22,629 nucleotides of DNA, taken from assembly GCA_002104905.1 (NCBI GenBank), contig MCFE01000973.1, positions 1 through 22,629 of the forward strand. Reading direction: 5' to 3'. Below, piece by piece: positions 9,056 through 19,200 of this stretch. The first letter of the stretch is position 1. Every line of letters starts with the position of its first letter. Both the position numbers and the translations under genes were made by a program. Source of the DNA: Basidiobolus meristosporus CBS 931.73. Its lineage: Eukaryota; Basidiobolomycota; Basidiobolomycetes; Basidiobolales; Basidiobolaceae. The notes beneath the pieces are model-generated. The model did no database searches. It saw only the letters and a program-made list of their open reading frames with translations, and was not told the DNA's origin.

Positions 9056-9774
9056 AGGGCGCACGGCGCAATCTGTGGTTGCAAAGAACAATTGGGCGCA
9101 ATATTATAGCTACCAGAAGGCAGGATTGTTCTTGGACAATTTTGCACTATGCGGGACAATCTCGCACACTGTGGCACAATCTGACACGATGAGGTTGGCG
9201 CGGATGATTGCGCCAACTTGTAATGTTTGCATCATGTGCGCAATTGGACACCGCTATAATGGCAGGTAAAATCCGGTATTTGGATATGTTTCTTTAATGT
9301 AAATGGAAATAAATGTGTATCACACTATAAACTACACTGATACTTACCATTTTGGTTACCCTCACTCCAATTGGACGGTATCTCAGTGGTTAATTGGTCC
9401 AAAAGTATCCTGAAGCTGGCAGCCCCCAATTGGCTCATTGACTACTGAAAAAGCTACCTGATTTGCCATCAAATATCCCATTTTGCCCATTGAGCAAGTA
9501 AATCCCTGATCCTAGTGATTGGGCTAGGTGTCATAGCTAGCATGCAAGCAATTGTGTAGGTGCAAAACAGATCCAATAGCTGCACTGGTATTACAGATGA
9601 CATATATATATGCAGGGTGTTTATTTATAGGGCTTCTGTCTCAAATGTGAGACAACCTTGATATTACTTATATCAAAAATTTGATGATCACTGATTTGCA
9701 ATGGCTCAATTTGGATTGCAAAAAAAAAGGGTTGTTGGGATCATTACAAATGTGAGCGATTCAAAGCAATTGCA
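9056..9774. other. Noncoding left arm of C
   Basis: Subterminal GCGCAAT, GGACAAT and GGCACAAT repeats up to about 9215, then AT-rich DNA with the conserved palindrome at 9638-9653. No gene. Long frames crossing this arm are by-products of the gypsy gene on the other strand. Confidence 0.7.
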
Positions 9775-11022
9775 TCATCTTCTCCTGGGTTTTTTTCTCA
9801 CAGGGATTACTACTGAAGCATTTGGTAGTGACTCACTTTGCACACCTATACTACTTCCTGGCTGACTATCATCTTGGCTACTTGTGTATTTGTAGTCAGT
9901 ATTTTGCCTCCTAGTTGATGAGTGTGATGCTGCAGCTTGGCCGCACTGAATTGCTCTGACTGAACCAACTGAACCGGCCTGTAGTGCCATGCGCTGACGC
10001 GTTCTTTTACTTGCCAAGGGCTCTGGTGGTTGAAGCACTTCATGTTGGTCATCATCAGTCAGTTCACCAGAAGTAACTTGCTGATGGTTGGGCAAAACAG
10101 CATGCACAGGCGCGCCTTGATGCGTTGAGATGGCCCTTGGCTGAGTTCAATGTGATGCCGCATGTTGACGCAACTTGGTCCGCTCCAATGGACTCGTGTC
10201 TAAATGAGCAGTTTGGCAAGTTCTTGTAGTTTTGCTCTGAAGCGCGCGCGTTGACCCAACACGAGTTGACTTGATGCGGGGCGTTCTGGCAAAGGGTGTT
10301 GGCGTGGTCTGGACTGACGTGCACCGGCACACTGTGGTTGCAAGAGATGGTAGGGAATCCAGCAAGGCGTGCTGGCGCAATCTGGATGATGTTGCTTGCG
10401 GTCTGTATTCTTCCTCCTGAAGCTCACCATCTGATTCCTCAAGGTATTCACTTACCCTCTGTCTGATACTTTGGAGCTGTCGCCTGGATGAGTCCTGTGT
10501 ATATTGCTCTTGGAAGCCACTTAGCTCTACTAATATATCACGTAGTACATTAGTCATTTGAGGCAAAAACTCATTCAAAATCTCTTTGGTTCCCAAAGTT
10601 GAGGCACAAACGGACACGTCCGGCCTGTACTGTGCAAATTGCGCGCAAAATTGTTCCCACGCGGCTTCTTTGTCAAATCCCCTCACTCTCAGCTCATTCT
10701 TGATTTCAATACTTGTCTTGTTATATATCTTTTTACATACATTGGCTGGCATCTTGATGTAGAACTCATGCTACAGCTTTCTACTCAAATTCTTCCATCT
10801 TTGTCAACTCTCTGAGGTATCTAGTTCTGCTAGATTAATCAGTAGTGCCCAAATATCTGTATAAAGGCTCATCATAGACACTTGGGCCATACTAAAATCA
10901 TTTGGCAAGGACTCAAATGAATCCGACATCAACTTTTCCGGTCTGGACCGCGCTTGTGAGCTGGGGGATGGGTTTTGTCTGGGTTGTACTAAAGATGAGT
11001 TGAGGCTTGGTATGGGGACCAT
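9775..11022 (-). pseudogene. ORF1 of element C, unknown function, with in-frame stops
   Basis: Same 415-codon frame as A, from ATG 11020-11022 (MVPIPSLNSS) to TGA at 9775-9777 after RKKPRRR. In-frame stops: TGA at codon 73 (10804-10806, as in A), TAG at 10771-10773 in KL-stop-HEF (as in B) and TGA after ...AASH (10147-10149, all copies). Outside these points the protein follows A closely, with the same three-Trp segment, Gln/Glu-rich middle (RQRVSEYLEESDGELQEEE) and basic tail. Proposed role as DNA-binding partner of the transposase rests on family precedent and gene position only. C shares one stop with A and a different one with B, which a simple tree does not explain. Confidence 0.65.
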
Positions 11023-11325
11023 AGCAATGGATTTGGATACTTATACAGCAGTATATTGGCATCAACCTGGTCTTATATGAAATATATATGAAAACTAATG
11101 GATCAGATCACATCAATCGCAGATTTCCTATTTGATTATAGACCTATGATTAAAGCATCAATAAAAGTACCAAGGCATTGTTTGCAGATGATTTTTGCGA
11201 CATAATGATGGGATACATGGCAAATGATGGAGATTTAACCATAATGTGTTAAAAATCAGATAAATAACGCAGATCACGCCAAATTGATTCAAGCTGCCTC
11301 CATACAATCATCCATCAATTTTAAT
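11023..11325. promoter_or_regulatory. Divergent upstream region of C, shortened by a 56-bp deletion
   Basis: Corresponds to 2776-3134 in A. The block between ACTAATG and GATCAGATC, present in A and (inverted) in B, is missing at 11100/11101. The block includes the ATGCATGATGCAT motif. The GGCGG/CCGCC inverted repeat before the transposase is also decayed. Confidence 0.55.
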
Positions 11326-12210
11326 ATGACTTACTCATCTGAATGGTCTTTTCTCATCAATCCCATCACTACCACTGGATTTCCTTTTGACACCCTAGAG
11401 GAGATCTATTCCAAGTACTGTGGACCATTAACCCCAATCTACTCAAGGAGATCCCTTGTTAAGCTTCTCTGCTATTACAAGAACTATTGCCCTACAAGGC
11501 TTCATCCCACCATCCATGGCAACAAAAGTCCTAGAAGCTTTCATTCCCAGCTGACAGCAATGGAGAACCACCTTGCAGAGGGTATGAATGACTTAGAGCA
11601 AGCTTGGAATACTAGGTTCAGAAGCTCCAATAGACTTCCATATCCCAGAGTGTTCAGCAACAGGTTCCATATCAGGAGTATTTTGGATACCTTCCCAGTG
11701 AGGATTAACAGACCTTCTAGAGGGCAGAGGCACTTTTATTCTGGCAAGTACAAGGCACACTGTGTGAAGTTTCAAGCACTGTCTGACATTGAGGGTAACA
11801 TCATCTGGTTTAGTGGGCCATTTGCTGGAAGTAGGCATGACAAAGCACTCTGGGTAGAGAATCATCCTGAATTCAGTAGAGGGGAGAAATGTATGGCAGA
11901 CTTAGCCTATATAGGAGAGGATTGTCAGTGATTAGGATGTATTACAGCTTATAGGAAGCCAAGGAATGGTGTGCTTAGCAGGAAGCAGAAGCTCTACAAT
12001 GAGATATTTAATCATTTCAGAGTAAGGGTAGAGCGCACATTTGGATATCTGAAGAGATTCAGCATATTGGCAGGTAAATACAGAGGAAAGTCATATATAG
12101 GTGAAAACAGCAGGATAGGTAAAATAGTTAAGATACTTATTAATGCACAGTATGTTCATACAAGAAGACATCCACTGAGAGAAATGTGTCTGGAGCATTA
12201 TGAAGAGTAA
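11326..12210 (+). pseudogene. Transposase of element C (DDE_Tnp_4 / Harbinger type), internal TGA
   Basis: A 294-codon frame from ATG 11326 (MTYSSEW) to the stop at 12208-12210, same length and motif order as in A: D121 (ILDTFP), RHD (SRHDKALW), D192 (MADLAYIG), E236 (RVERTFGYLKRF). TGA at 11929-11931 (codon 202) separates the second Asp from Glu, exactly as in A, and the next codons (TTA GGA TGT) are also those of A rather than B. It differs from A at only a few residues (for example PLTP for PSTP, TRL for TRF, VERTF for VEHTF). The product would lack its third catalytic residue. Its clean insertion into G shows that this defective lineage still moved, probably using an enzyme from elsewhere in the genome. 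Confidence 0.88.
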
Positions 12211-12369
12211 ATAAAGCAAGGAAAGCACTATTCTGAGCAACATAAGTAAGATTGAGTAAAATTACCAGTAACTGTATCATACCACTGGCATCATGGTAGA
12301 AATTATAGTGCCAGATGGTGCCGTAGAGTGCCAGATTGATCCGGCACTATAAACAGGCTGGCACTATGT
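12211..12369. repeat. Subterminal repeat zone of C, transposase side
   Basis: GGCACTAT/ATAGTGCC repeats as in A; the 13-bp inverted pair has one mismatch here (GGCACTATA preceded by ATCC). Confidence 0.65.
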
Positions 12370-12393
12370 GGCACTATCCAATGGAACAAGTCT
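12370..12393 (-). repeat. Right terminal inverted repeat of C, with AAT duplication at 12394-12396
   Basis: Ends GGAACAAGTCT, followed by AAT and then the gypsy RT sequence. Confidence 0.9.
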
Positions 12394-13724
12394 AATCTGT
12401 CCAACAGGTTATGTATTTGAAGTAGTGGACATATGTCCTTCTGGGTGACGGCGTTCAATTTTTGGTAGTTGATGCAAAAGCATTGCTTTCTGTCTTTCTT
12501 TGGGACTATCACTATGGGGGAGGCCCACAGGGACTGGCTCTCTGTAATGATGTTGTTTTTTAATAAAGTTTCAATTGTCTCTTTGATATAGTCTGTGTCA
12601 ATTTTTGAGTTCCTATAGGCTTTTTGCTTGATGGGATATTTGTTGGTGAGGTGGATTTGGTGATATACTCCAGGTATATTACCAATTACTTGGTTCTTAG
12701 AGAATACTTGGGTAAGCAAGCATATTCCTTCTAGGAACCTGTCTTGTAATGCAGGCGGTAGACTGGGGTCCACATCTAGTTTGGGGAGTTCTTCTTCTGG
12801 TTCCTTGTTTGTAGGTGGTCCTTGGTTGTTTTTGTTGACTTCCTCTAGGTTTAACAATGGCACTCCTCTAGGCAATGTCACTGTGTGTTGCCTGTTGTTA
12901 ACCACTAAGCACTTCAGACCTTGCATTTCAAATTTTGGTGGTATCCATACTTTAGGGATCAAGATTCCTTCTAGTTTCTTGGATGCCTTCACTGCAGTTA
13001 TCATTCTTCCGCTTGTTGAATAAGGTATTGGTGTCTCTAATGAGATCACTGTCTCACTGGTGGGTGGTATTTTTATCACCTTTTGTGTGATGATTGGAGA
13101 CTGCAACAGTTTCACCTCTTCAATTGTCACGCTGTTGCTATGCACCTTGCTCTCATTGGTGATATGAATCAATGGGATACTGTTGGTATCCCACCTGAGT
13201 TCAGATGCACTGTAAAGTATATCCATCTTATGTTGGATGAACCAACTCTCACCAATGAGTAAGCCGTTGACTGTGGCAGGTTGAACCACAACATCTTGGT
13301 GTATAATCAAGTTGCCTAGCCAGATGGGGCAATTAGGCACCACCCCTACTGTTGTGTCCAGTTGGTTGTTTGCTAGCTGTACCCAAATGGTGTCATTGGG
13401 GACTATATCTAACTGTGGATGTTTTGCTAATGATTCTGAAATGATCAACATAGAGGATCCTGTGTCAATAAGGGCAAGAATCTCCTTATTCTCTCTGCAT
13501 ACCTTTATGTATGTACCTTTATTTGGTTTTTGCAGGACTATCTGGTTGACATGTAGAGTTGTTATCTCCTTCAATCCCTCTATCAATTCCTTGACTAGAG
13601 CCAGGGCCAGTCCCAGTAAATTGGCTATTGGGAGGGTTGCCTTGGTTTGCTTTAGTACTTTCATTATGGGGAATAGGCCATGGGAAGACGTATTAGCATT
13701 CTTTGTTTGCTTCAACACTTCTTC
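12394..13724 (-). pseudogene. pol: Gypsy pol, first part: protease and N-terminal reverse transcriptase
   Basis: The longest open gypsy segment, in frame with the stretch to its right apart from a TAG at 13725-13727. An aspartic protease active site DTGSS lies at 13452-13466 (ALIDTGSSMLII), followed by retropepsin-like sequence (NGLLIGESW). The RT starts with PIKQKAYRNS, then WASPIVIVPKKD and INYQKLNAVTQ, and reaches LLDRL, where element C interrupts it. Beyond 12394 the frame runs on into C's terminal repeat (LFHWIVPHS...) to a stop at 12303, which is a chimeric tail and not gypsy protein. There is no ATG at the left-most start. Protease would cut Gag-Pol in the particle; the gene cannot make full RT because of the insertion. 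Confidence 0.85.
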
Positions 13725-14740
13725 CTAAGGCTTATTCTGCACCTCCTCACCTAATTCCGCGTTCTTTCCTCTTGACAGAACCTCTACTACAGGTTTCTTT
13801 GCCTCCTCTGTAGAAGCATCATGTTGACACTTCTTCTTCCATACTTCAACTATTCTGACTGGAGGGCTTAAATTGACTGAGTCCTGTTGGCCTCCTGGCA
13901 AGGGACTCTGTCTTTTGATGCCTTCTTCTCTTTTGTGTCTGGTACAGGTTCTTGTCCGTACCATTTTTCACAATTTTGGGCTTAGTGGCCTACTTCTCCA
14001 CATACATAACACAGGTACTGTTGTTGCGGTTGTTCCATCTGTTTGGTCAGGGCTTGTACCTGGGCCTTTAAATCTACAACTGCTTCCCAGAGTTTATCAC
14101 CTTCTTTGGGGACTTCTTGGACATTGTTGATCAAGAGTTCTTGGACCTTTTGCCATAATTTCTCTAACTCACAGTCTTTTGGGGAGGCAATTTCTCCTTT
14201 CTTACAGGGGATGCCTGTCCCTTGATCAATTGTATCACTATAGGGTAGCCCCCATAGCAAGATGACCCCTTGTACTTGTTTGACCAACTCTTGCAACATT
14301 TTACATCCCTGTTGTTCTTTGGATGCCCTACATCTTATTTTGTTGTCTAAGCCCATGATATAATACCTCATGAGCTGTTGTTTGGCAATTTTGTCTTTTG
14401 GGAGACATCAAACTTGTTGGAGAAACAGTTCAGTGTAGACTTCATAGCTATCACTGCTTTTCTTCCATGAGGACAGTAAAAGGGCTTTGTAGTGGTATCC
14501 TTTGGAATATAGAAAGCGTGTCTTGTAGGCTTCTTCTAGTGCATCCCAGTCATCTTTAACTGCATCTTCCAACCAATAATACCATTGCCATGCTGACCCT
14601 TCCATATGTCTTGCAAGCTCCATTACTTTGTTACTGTTGTCCCATCCTGCATCAACCGCAACTCTCTCAAACTTATTGAACCACTCAAGGGCTTTCTCTC
14701 TTGTTCCCTTGAACGTTTTTAGTTTGATTAGAGTAGTCAT
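13725..14740 (-). pseudogene. gag: Gypsy gag with CCHC zinc knuckle, degenerate
   Basis: Starts at ATG 14738-14740 (MTTLIKLKTFKGTREKALEW). The N-terminal part looks like a retrotransposon capsid (EWFNKFERVAVDAGW, AWQWYYWLED, LEEAYKTRF), the shell protein of the particle. A TGA at 14408-14410 interrupts the frame after LFLQQV, and the frame continues to a coiled, charged stretch and the zinc knuckle CYVCGEVGH-stop-AQNC (near 13978-14017), in which a TAA occupies one position of the CX2CX4HX4C motif. After the knuckle the open frame changes (a frameshift or an original gag-pol shift; I cannot tell) and a charged linker (EEAKKPVVEVLSRG) leads to the TAG before pol. Confidence 0.78.
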
Positions 14741-14843
14741 TACCTCACATGTGCTTATTTCTGCAGAGATAGCACCAAATATGTGGGTTATTACTGACTT
14801 TACTTGGTGAGCAGGAGAGCTTGTAGGTCAATTCAGTACCACT
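14741..14843 (-). other. Gypsy leader with possible primer-binding site
   Basis: Short untranslated stretch between the putative LTR end (14844) and the gag ATG. On the minus strand TGGTACTGAATTGACC begins two bases after the LTR end, in the position of a primer site starting with TGG. I cannot name the tRNA. Confidence 0.4.
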
Positions 14844-15499
14844 TGGTTCAGAATAGCTTCCAATAGAAGGTAGCAAGGTAATAAAGACTTGTGTTTATTC
14901 CATCCAAATCCCCTTCACTTGGTTCAATTGGGTACAAATAAATATAATTTGGGGGGCTTAGATAACAGACAATGTGTTATAAAATAGGGGTGTGAGCACC
15001 TTCCTGTTATGGTAAGTGTTCTAACTAGAAAAGGGCAGGGATAGGAGGGAGGGCGCATGGGGGAATCATAGGGAGGATACTGGGGAGCGCTCTTGGGCAA
15101 AGAGTGGATACTGCATTTAGTACTCACATTGCTTGTTGAGTGTGGGGTTGGGCTTAATGTTAGTCTAGGGTATAGAGACTTGTATATGTCAATACAATTA
15201 GCAATTGAGGTACTACTGAAGTTTCAATGGAAATAAATCAATTTCTACGCATGAAAAGTAAGAGAAATGGTTGAGTCAGCAAGTAAGGAGTGTGAAAAAG
15301 AGGCAATAGCCAATCAATTCATACAAACATAGGAGGCAATAGCCAATCAATTCACACTAACATAGGAGGCAATAAAGTGTCTGAGAGCAGAAAGTGAGCA
15401 AATTGGCAGGGAACCAATCAAAAGCCACTTATACATTGTTGTGATGAAAATATTTGACCAAGTTTTTTGTGAAATCTGGGGTGCAATTATTTTTCAACA
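14844..15499 (-). repeat. Putative 5' LTR of gypsy G, 656 bp
   Basis: On the minus strand it starts TGTTGAAAAATAATTG (15499) and ends TTCTGAACCA (14844), giving TG...CA, directly before the leader and gag. It holds 33-bp tandem repeats with CCAAT boxes (15301-15374), a TATA-like TATTTTATAA near 14980-14990, and an AATAAA near 14896, in the order expected for U3, R and U5. The 3' LTR is outside the window, so the limits are inferred from position and end motifs only. Confidence 0.55.
15301..15374. repeat. 33-bp tandem repeat, about 2.2 copies, in the gypsy LTR
   Basis: Unit starts AGGCAATAGCCAATCAATTC: copies at 15301-15333 and 15334-15366 differ at a few positions, and 15367-15374 repeats the first 8 bases. 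Each full unit holds a CCAAT box. In the LTR's U3 part this looks like a duplicated upstream activating element. Confidence 0.75.
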
Positions 15500-15640
15500 G
15501 TCTCTAGATGGTGTCCCAACGGGATCAGTACCTCTTAGTCATGGGACTCTAACTTTGCAATGACCTTTTGATGGGATCTTCTCAATAAACTTTCATAGGG
15601 TACTGTAAAGGAGCAATTTTATGGAATTCAAGAAAGCAAC
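15500..15640 (+). pseudogene. Copia pol (RNase H) fragment fused to an LTR
   Basis: 15601-15640 is the near-exact inverse of D's RNase H segment at about 16627-16670 (reads YCKGAI-WNSRK). It then passes at 15639-15642 directly into copia LTR sequence (CACCTAAATATTC), skipping the rest of RNase H and the LTR's first 20 bp. Sequence 15500-15600 is weakly copia-like (GSSQ-stop-TFIG before YCKGA) and otherwise has no clear identity. Confidence 0.6.
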
Positions 15641-15910
15641 ACCTAAATATTCACCTAACTTAGTCACTTGGATCATTACCATCAAACTTAGAGAATACTG
15701 ACCAAATTCCTTGTTGGGATTTACTAAGAATTTTTTCACCAAAATACCAGGTACCCAGAACATGAAAATTCTCAAAGTTGTCCAAACAGCCCCAAACCTT
15801 GCACACATGTTCTTGGGACCTTTTTTAACCTATTCTATGTGTTTATAGTGCCAAGACCAGGTAGAAGTATAAATGCTACTTTTACATTCAATAAATCATT
15901 AAGTGAAAAC
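15641..15910 (+). repeat. LTR of copia E, left piece
   Basis: Inverse homologue of D's LTRs, about 270 bp, cut at AAAAC (15906-15910), D's target duplication. Contains TATAAAT at 15868-15874 and AATAAA near 15890-15895. Confidence 0.85.
15868..15874 (+). promoter_or_regulatory. TATA box in the copia E LTR
   Basis: TATAAAT, also found on the minus strand in D's 5' LTR at 20335-20341. D now separates it from E's genes by about 4.7 kb. Confidence 0.5.
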
Positions 15911-16258
15911 TGTTTGAAGAGTCTTGGAGATATTGGAAGTGATTGGGAGAACAAGTAGATTATGTGGTTTTCACTTAATGATTTATTGAATGTAAAAGTA
16001 GTATTTATACATTTACCTGGTCTTGGCATTACAAAGATGTAGAATTGGTTAAGGAAGGTCCCAAGAACATGTGTGCAAAGTTTGGGGCTGTTTGGACAAC
16101 TTTGAGAATTTTCATGTTCTGGGTACCTGGTATTTTGGTAAAAAAATTCTTAGTAAATCCCAACAAGGAATTTGGTCAGTATTCTCTAAGATTTGATGGT
16201 AATGATCCAAGTGACTAAGTAAGGTGAATATTTAGGTGGAATTCAAATTTTTACAACA
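15911..16258 (-). repeat. 3' LTR of copia D
   Basis: 348 bp, reads TGTTGTAAAAATTTG ... CTTCAAACA on the minus strand; preceded by the polypurine tract. Confidence 0.93.
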
Positions 16259-16267
16259 CTCCCACTC
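16259..16267 (-). other. Polypurine tract of copia D
   Basis: GAGTGGGAG directly before the 3' LTR (minus strand), the usual plus-strand DNA primer of copia elements. Confidence 0.85.
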
Positions 16268-16269
16268 GG

Positions 16270-19200
16270 CTAAATGTTCATACTGACTAGTCCTAATTTT
16301 GACCTAAGATATTCAAACTTGTCTCTAGCTAATGGTTTGGTAAATATGTCTGCAATCATTTCATCTGTAGGACAGTAAACTAAGCTAACTAAGTTATTCT
16401 CTGTAGCTTCACATATGAAATGATGTCTAATACCTATGTGCTTGGTTCTAGCATGAAAAGTTGGATTTCTACCTAATTGTATACATCCTTGATTATCTTG
16501 AAATAAAGTAATAGGCGTTTTTGACATAGGCCTAAATCTGCAAACAGCTTTCTTAACCACATTGCTTCTTTTGTAGCTTCACAGGCTGCCATATACTCTG
16601 CCTCTGTGGTGGAAAGTGCTACAGTTGGGTGCTTTCTTGAATTCCATGAAATTGCTCCTTTACAGTAAAGAAAGGTGTATCATGTGGTGGATCTTCTGTC
16701 TTCTAAATTTTGTCCCCAATCAGCATCAGAGTATCCCACAAGATCCTGTTCTGAATCCTTATAGGTATATCTTAAGCAGATATCAGCAGTTCCTTTTAGG
16801 TATCTAAAAATCTGCTTAACTGCTGCAATATGATCGGATCCATAGTTCTGATTATGTTGGCTGACAACTCCCACTGAATATAAGATATCTGGACGTGTTC
16901 CAAGCATGATATACACTAGACTGCCAATCATAGATTGATAAGGACAGTCAGGGCTTTCAAATGGCACCAAGCTCTCTTGATTTGGTTGAGTTTTGACCAA
17001 GTTAAGGTTTGTCTCCATTGGGGTAGCTGCTGGTTTACAGTCTTCCATTTTGTACTTCTTTAGTATATCTTGAATATACTTGGATTGGCTTAGGGTGATA
17101 GTCTGGGTACTTCTGTCTATGGAGAGCTTAATCCCTAAGTAATAACTAAGTTCTCCTAGATCGGACATCTTCAACTCCTTAGATAGGCTGGATTTAGTCT
17201 CTTCCAATGTTTCTAGGTTATTGGCGGCTATAATAAGATCATCCACATATAGAGCTAATAGAACTTGATTTTCTCTATCTGGCTTATAGTATATACTATA
17301 GTCAGCATTACTCCTTTTGAAACTCAAAGATTCCAAATAAGAATGTATCTTGCAATTCCAGGCTCTCAGTGATTGTTTGAGACCATATAGTGACTGTTTA
17401 AGCTTGCAGACCAAATGGGGGTGATCTTATTCAACAAACCCATCAGGCTGATCCATATACACGTCTTCATCAAGTTCTTCATTCAAAAAGCAGTTTTTAC
17501 ATCCATTTGATGAATAAAAAACTTATATTTTGCTGCTATAGCCAAAATTAATCTGATGGAATTAAACTTGGCTACCGGTGCAAAGGTCTCAGTATAGTCA
17601 AGTCCTTTTGTTTGAGAGTATCCTTTGGCTACAAGTCTTGCTTTGTATCTGGCAATTGTACCATCAGCCTTGTATTTTGTCTTGAAGACCCATCTGCATC
17701 CAATTGATTTTTGGTTGATTGGTAATTTGACTAAGTCCCAGGTTGGATTTTCCATCAGTGCCTGATATTCCTCAGTCATTGCAGATCTCCAAAACTTTGT
17801 CTGAGGGCTATTTAGGGCCTCTTTTACAGTCTGGGGTTCATCAATATTGACTGAATAGGCATAGGCTAAGTTTGTAACCTCATTGATATAGTAATTTGGG
17901 CTATTTCTTGTCCGATTTGATCTCCGGGCATTTGATACTGGAATGATCACTTCTGGGATATTACTTGGCACTGATTCTAGCTGAACCACGGTTGTAGAGT
18001 CCTCGGGAGGAAAAAATTTTCATTGCTTTGCTCTGATTCAATCCTGACAATTGGTGGACTTGAGATCAAATTTCTGTCATCATCTGATGTCATTTTTTGT
18101 GAAAATTTTGAGTTTTCATCAAACAACACATCCCTGGACTTGATCAGCTTCTTTGCTCCGGTATTGTAGAGTCTGTATGCTCTACTCTCATTGCAGTAGC
18201 CCAAAAATATGCATTTTACACTTTTTGGCTCAAATTTTGACTGATTTCCAGCCAGTTTTTGGGCATATGCTGCACACCCAAATATTCTTAGATGTTCTGC
18301 ACTTGATCTGTATCCATACCATGCTTCAAATGGAGTAGAATCACAAAGTATTCTGTTATAACTCCTATTTTTAAGATATATAGCAGTGGCAACTGATTCT
18401 GCCCAAAAATCATAGGATAATTTTTGATCATGGATCATAGATCTTGCAATATCAATTATTGATCTGTTAGCTTGTTCTGCTACTCCATTTTGCTGTGGGG
18501 AGTATGGTACAGTAGTCTCTTGCTTTATCACATGGATTTTGCAGAAGTGGATGAAGAGTTTTGAGGTATATTCTCCACCATTGTCAGAACATATTTTCTT
18601 GATTTTTTCACCAGTTTCTCTCTCCACCATGGCTTTAAACTCCCTGAACTTAGACAGAGCTTCTTCCTTTTCCTCCATGAAGTAGACCCATGAGTATCTT
18701 ATATAATCATCAATAAAAGTGATTAAATACTTCATCCCGCCTAAGGATAAATTTTGCATAGGTCCACACAGATCTGAGTAAATTAGATCTAATTTTTTCT
18801 TAGTTTTGATGAGCCCAGAGCTCTTGAACGGTTGTCTGGCTTGTTTCCCATATATGCAGGCTTCACAGTGCTCCAAATTAGCTGGGGGATCAATTTTCAC
18901 TCCAGAAATTAGCTGATCTTTGATCATTTTACGCAAATAATCAAAATTGATGTGTCCAAATCTCCTGTGCCAAAGCATTGGTGTTTCTTCAGTTAAGTTA
19001 CTTATATTGGCTTCCAAATATGATGGAATACAAGTCAACTTGTATAGATTCTGTTCTCTGATGCCCAAAGCAATATGGGCACCATTTTGATCAGTGATCC
19101 TGCATCCAGAATTGTCAATACTGAAACTGAGTCCTTCTGCTGTGGCCTTGCTTACAGAGAGTAGGTTCTTGGCTATTTCTGGTACATAGAGTACTTCTTT

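Larger units (their letters stand above)
9032..12393 (+). mobile_element. Element C: complete 3362-bp PIF/Harbinger-type DNA transposon in gypsy G
   Basis: Same family and orientation as A. It starts AGACTTGTTCC at 9032 and ends GGAACAAGTCT at 12393, flanked by AAT at 9029-9031 and 12394-12396. Excising it with one AAT restores the gypsy RT reading frame, which proves the boundaries. It holds ORF1 on the minus strand and the transposase on the plus strand. Its transposase is nearly identical to A's, including the same TGA. It lacks 56 bp in the divergent upstream region (junction 11100/11101). Confidence 0.92.
7556..15499 (-). mobile_element. Element G: Ty3/gypsy retrotransposon, 5' part, interrupted by C and B
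   Basis: From right to left on the minus strand: a putative 5' LTR (14844-15499), leader (14741-14843), gag (13725-14740), protease and the start of reverse transcriptase (12394-13724), then after element C the rest of reverse transcriptase, RNase H and the start of integrase (7559-9028). The PR-RT-RH-IN order defines Ty3/gypsy. The rest of integrase and the 3' LTR must lie left of B, outside the window. Deleting C with one AAT restores the RT frame across LLDRL to IGAEY. Several stops, frameshifts and lost catalytic residues show it is dead. Confidence 0.88.

Noticed and set aside
8616-9269. 217-aa plus-strand open frame
   Set aside because: It runs antisense to gypsy RT and then into C's terminal arm; the true RT motifs are on the minus strand and the frame crosses an insertion junction.
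13312-13728. 138-aa plus-strand open frame
   Set aside because: Antisense to the gypsy protease region (DTGSS), which has clear family motifs on the minus strand.
15301-15374. Short direct repeats as a CRISPR-like array
   Set aside because: Units are adjacent without spacers, only about 2.2 copies, and lie in an LTR of a eukaryotic retroelement.
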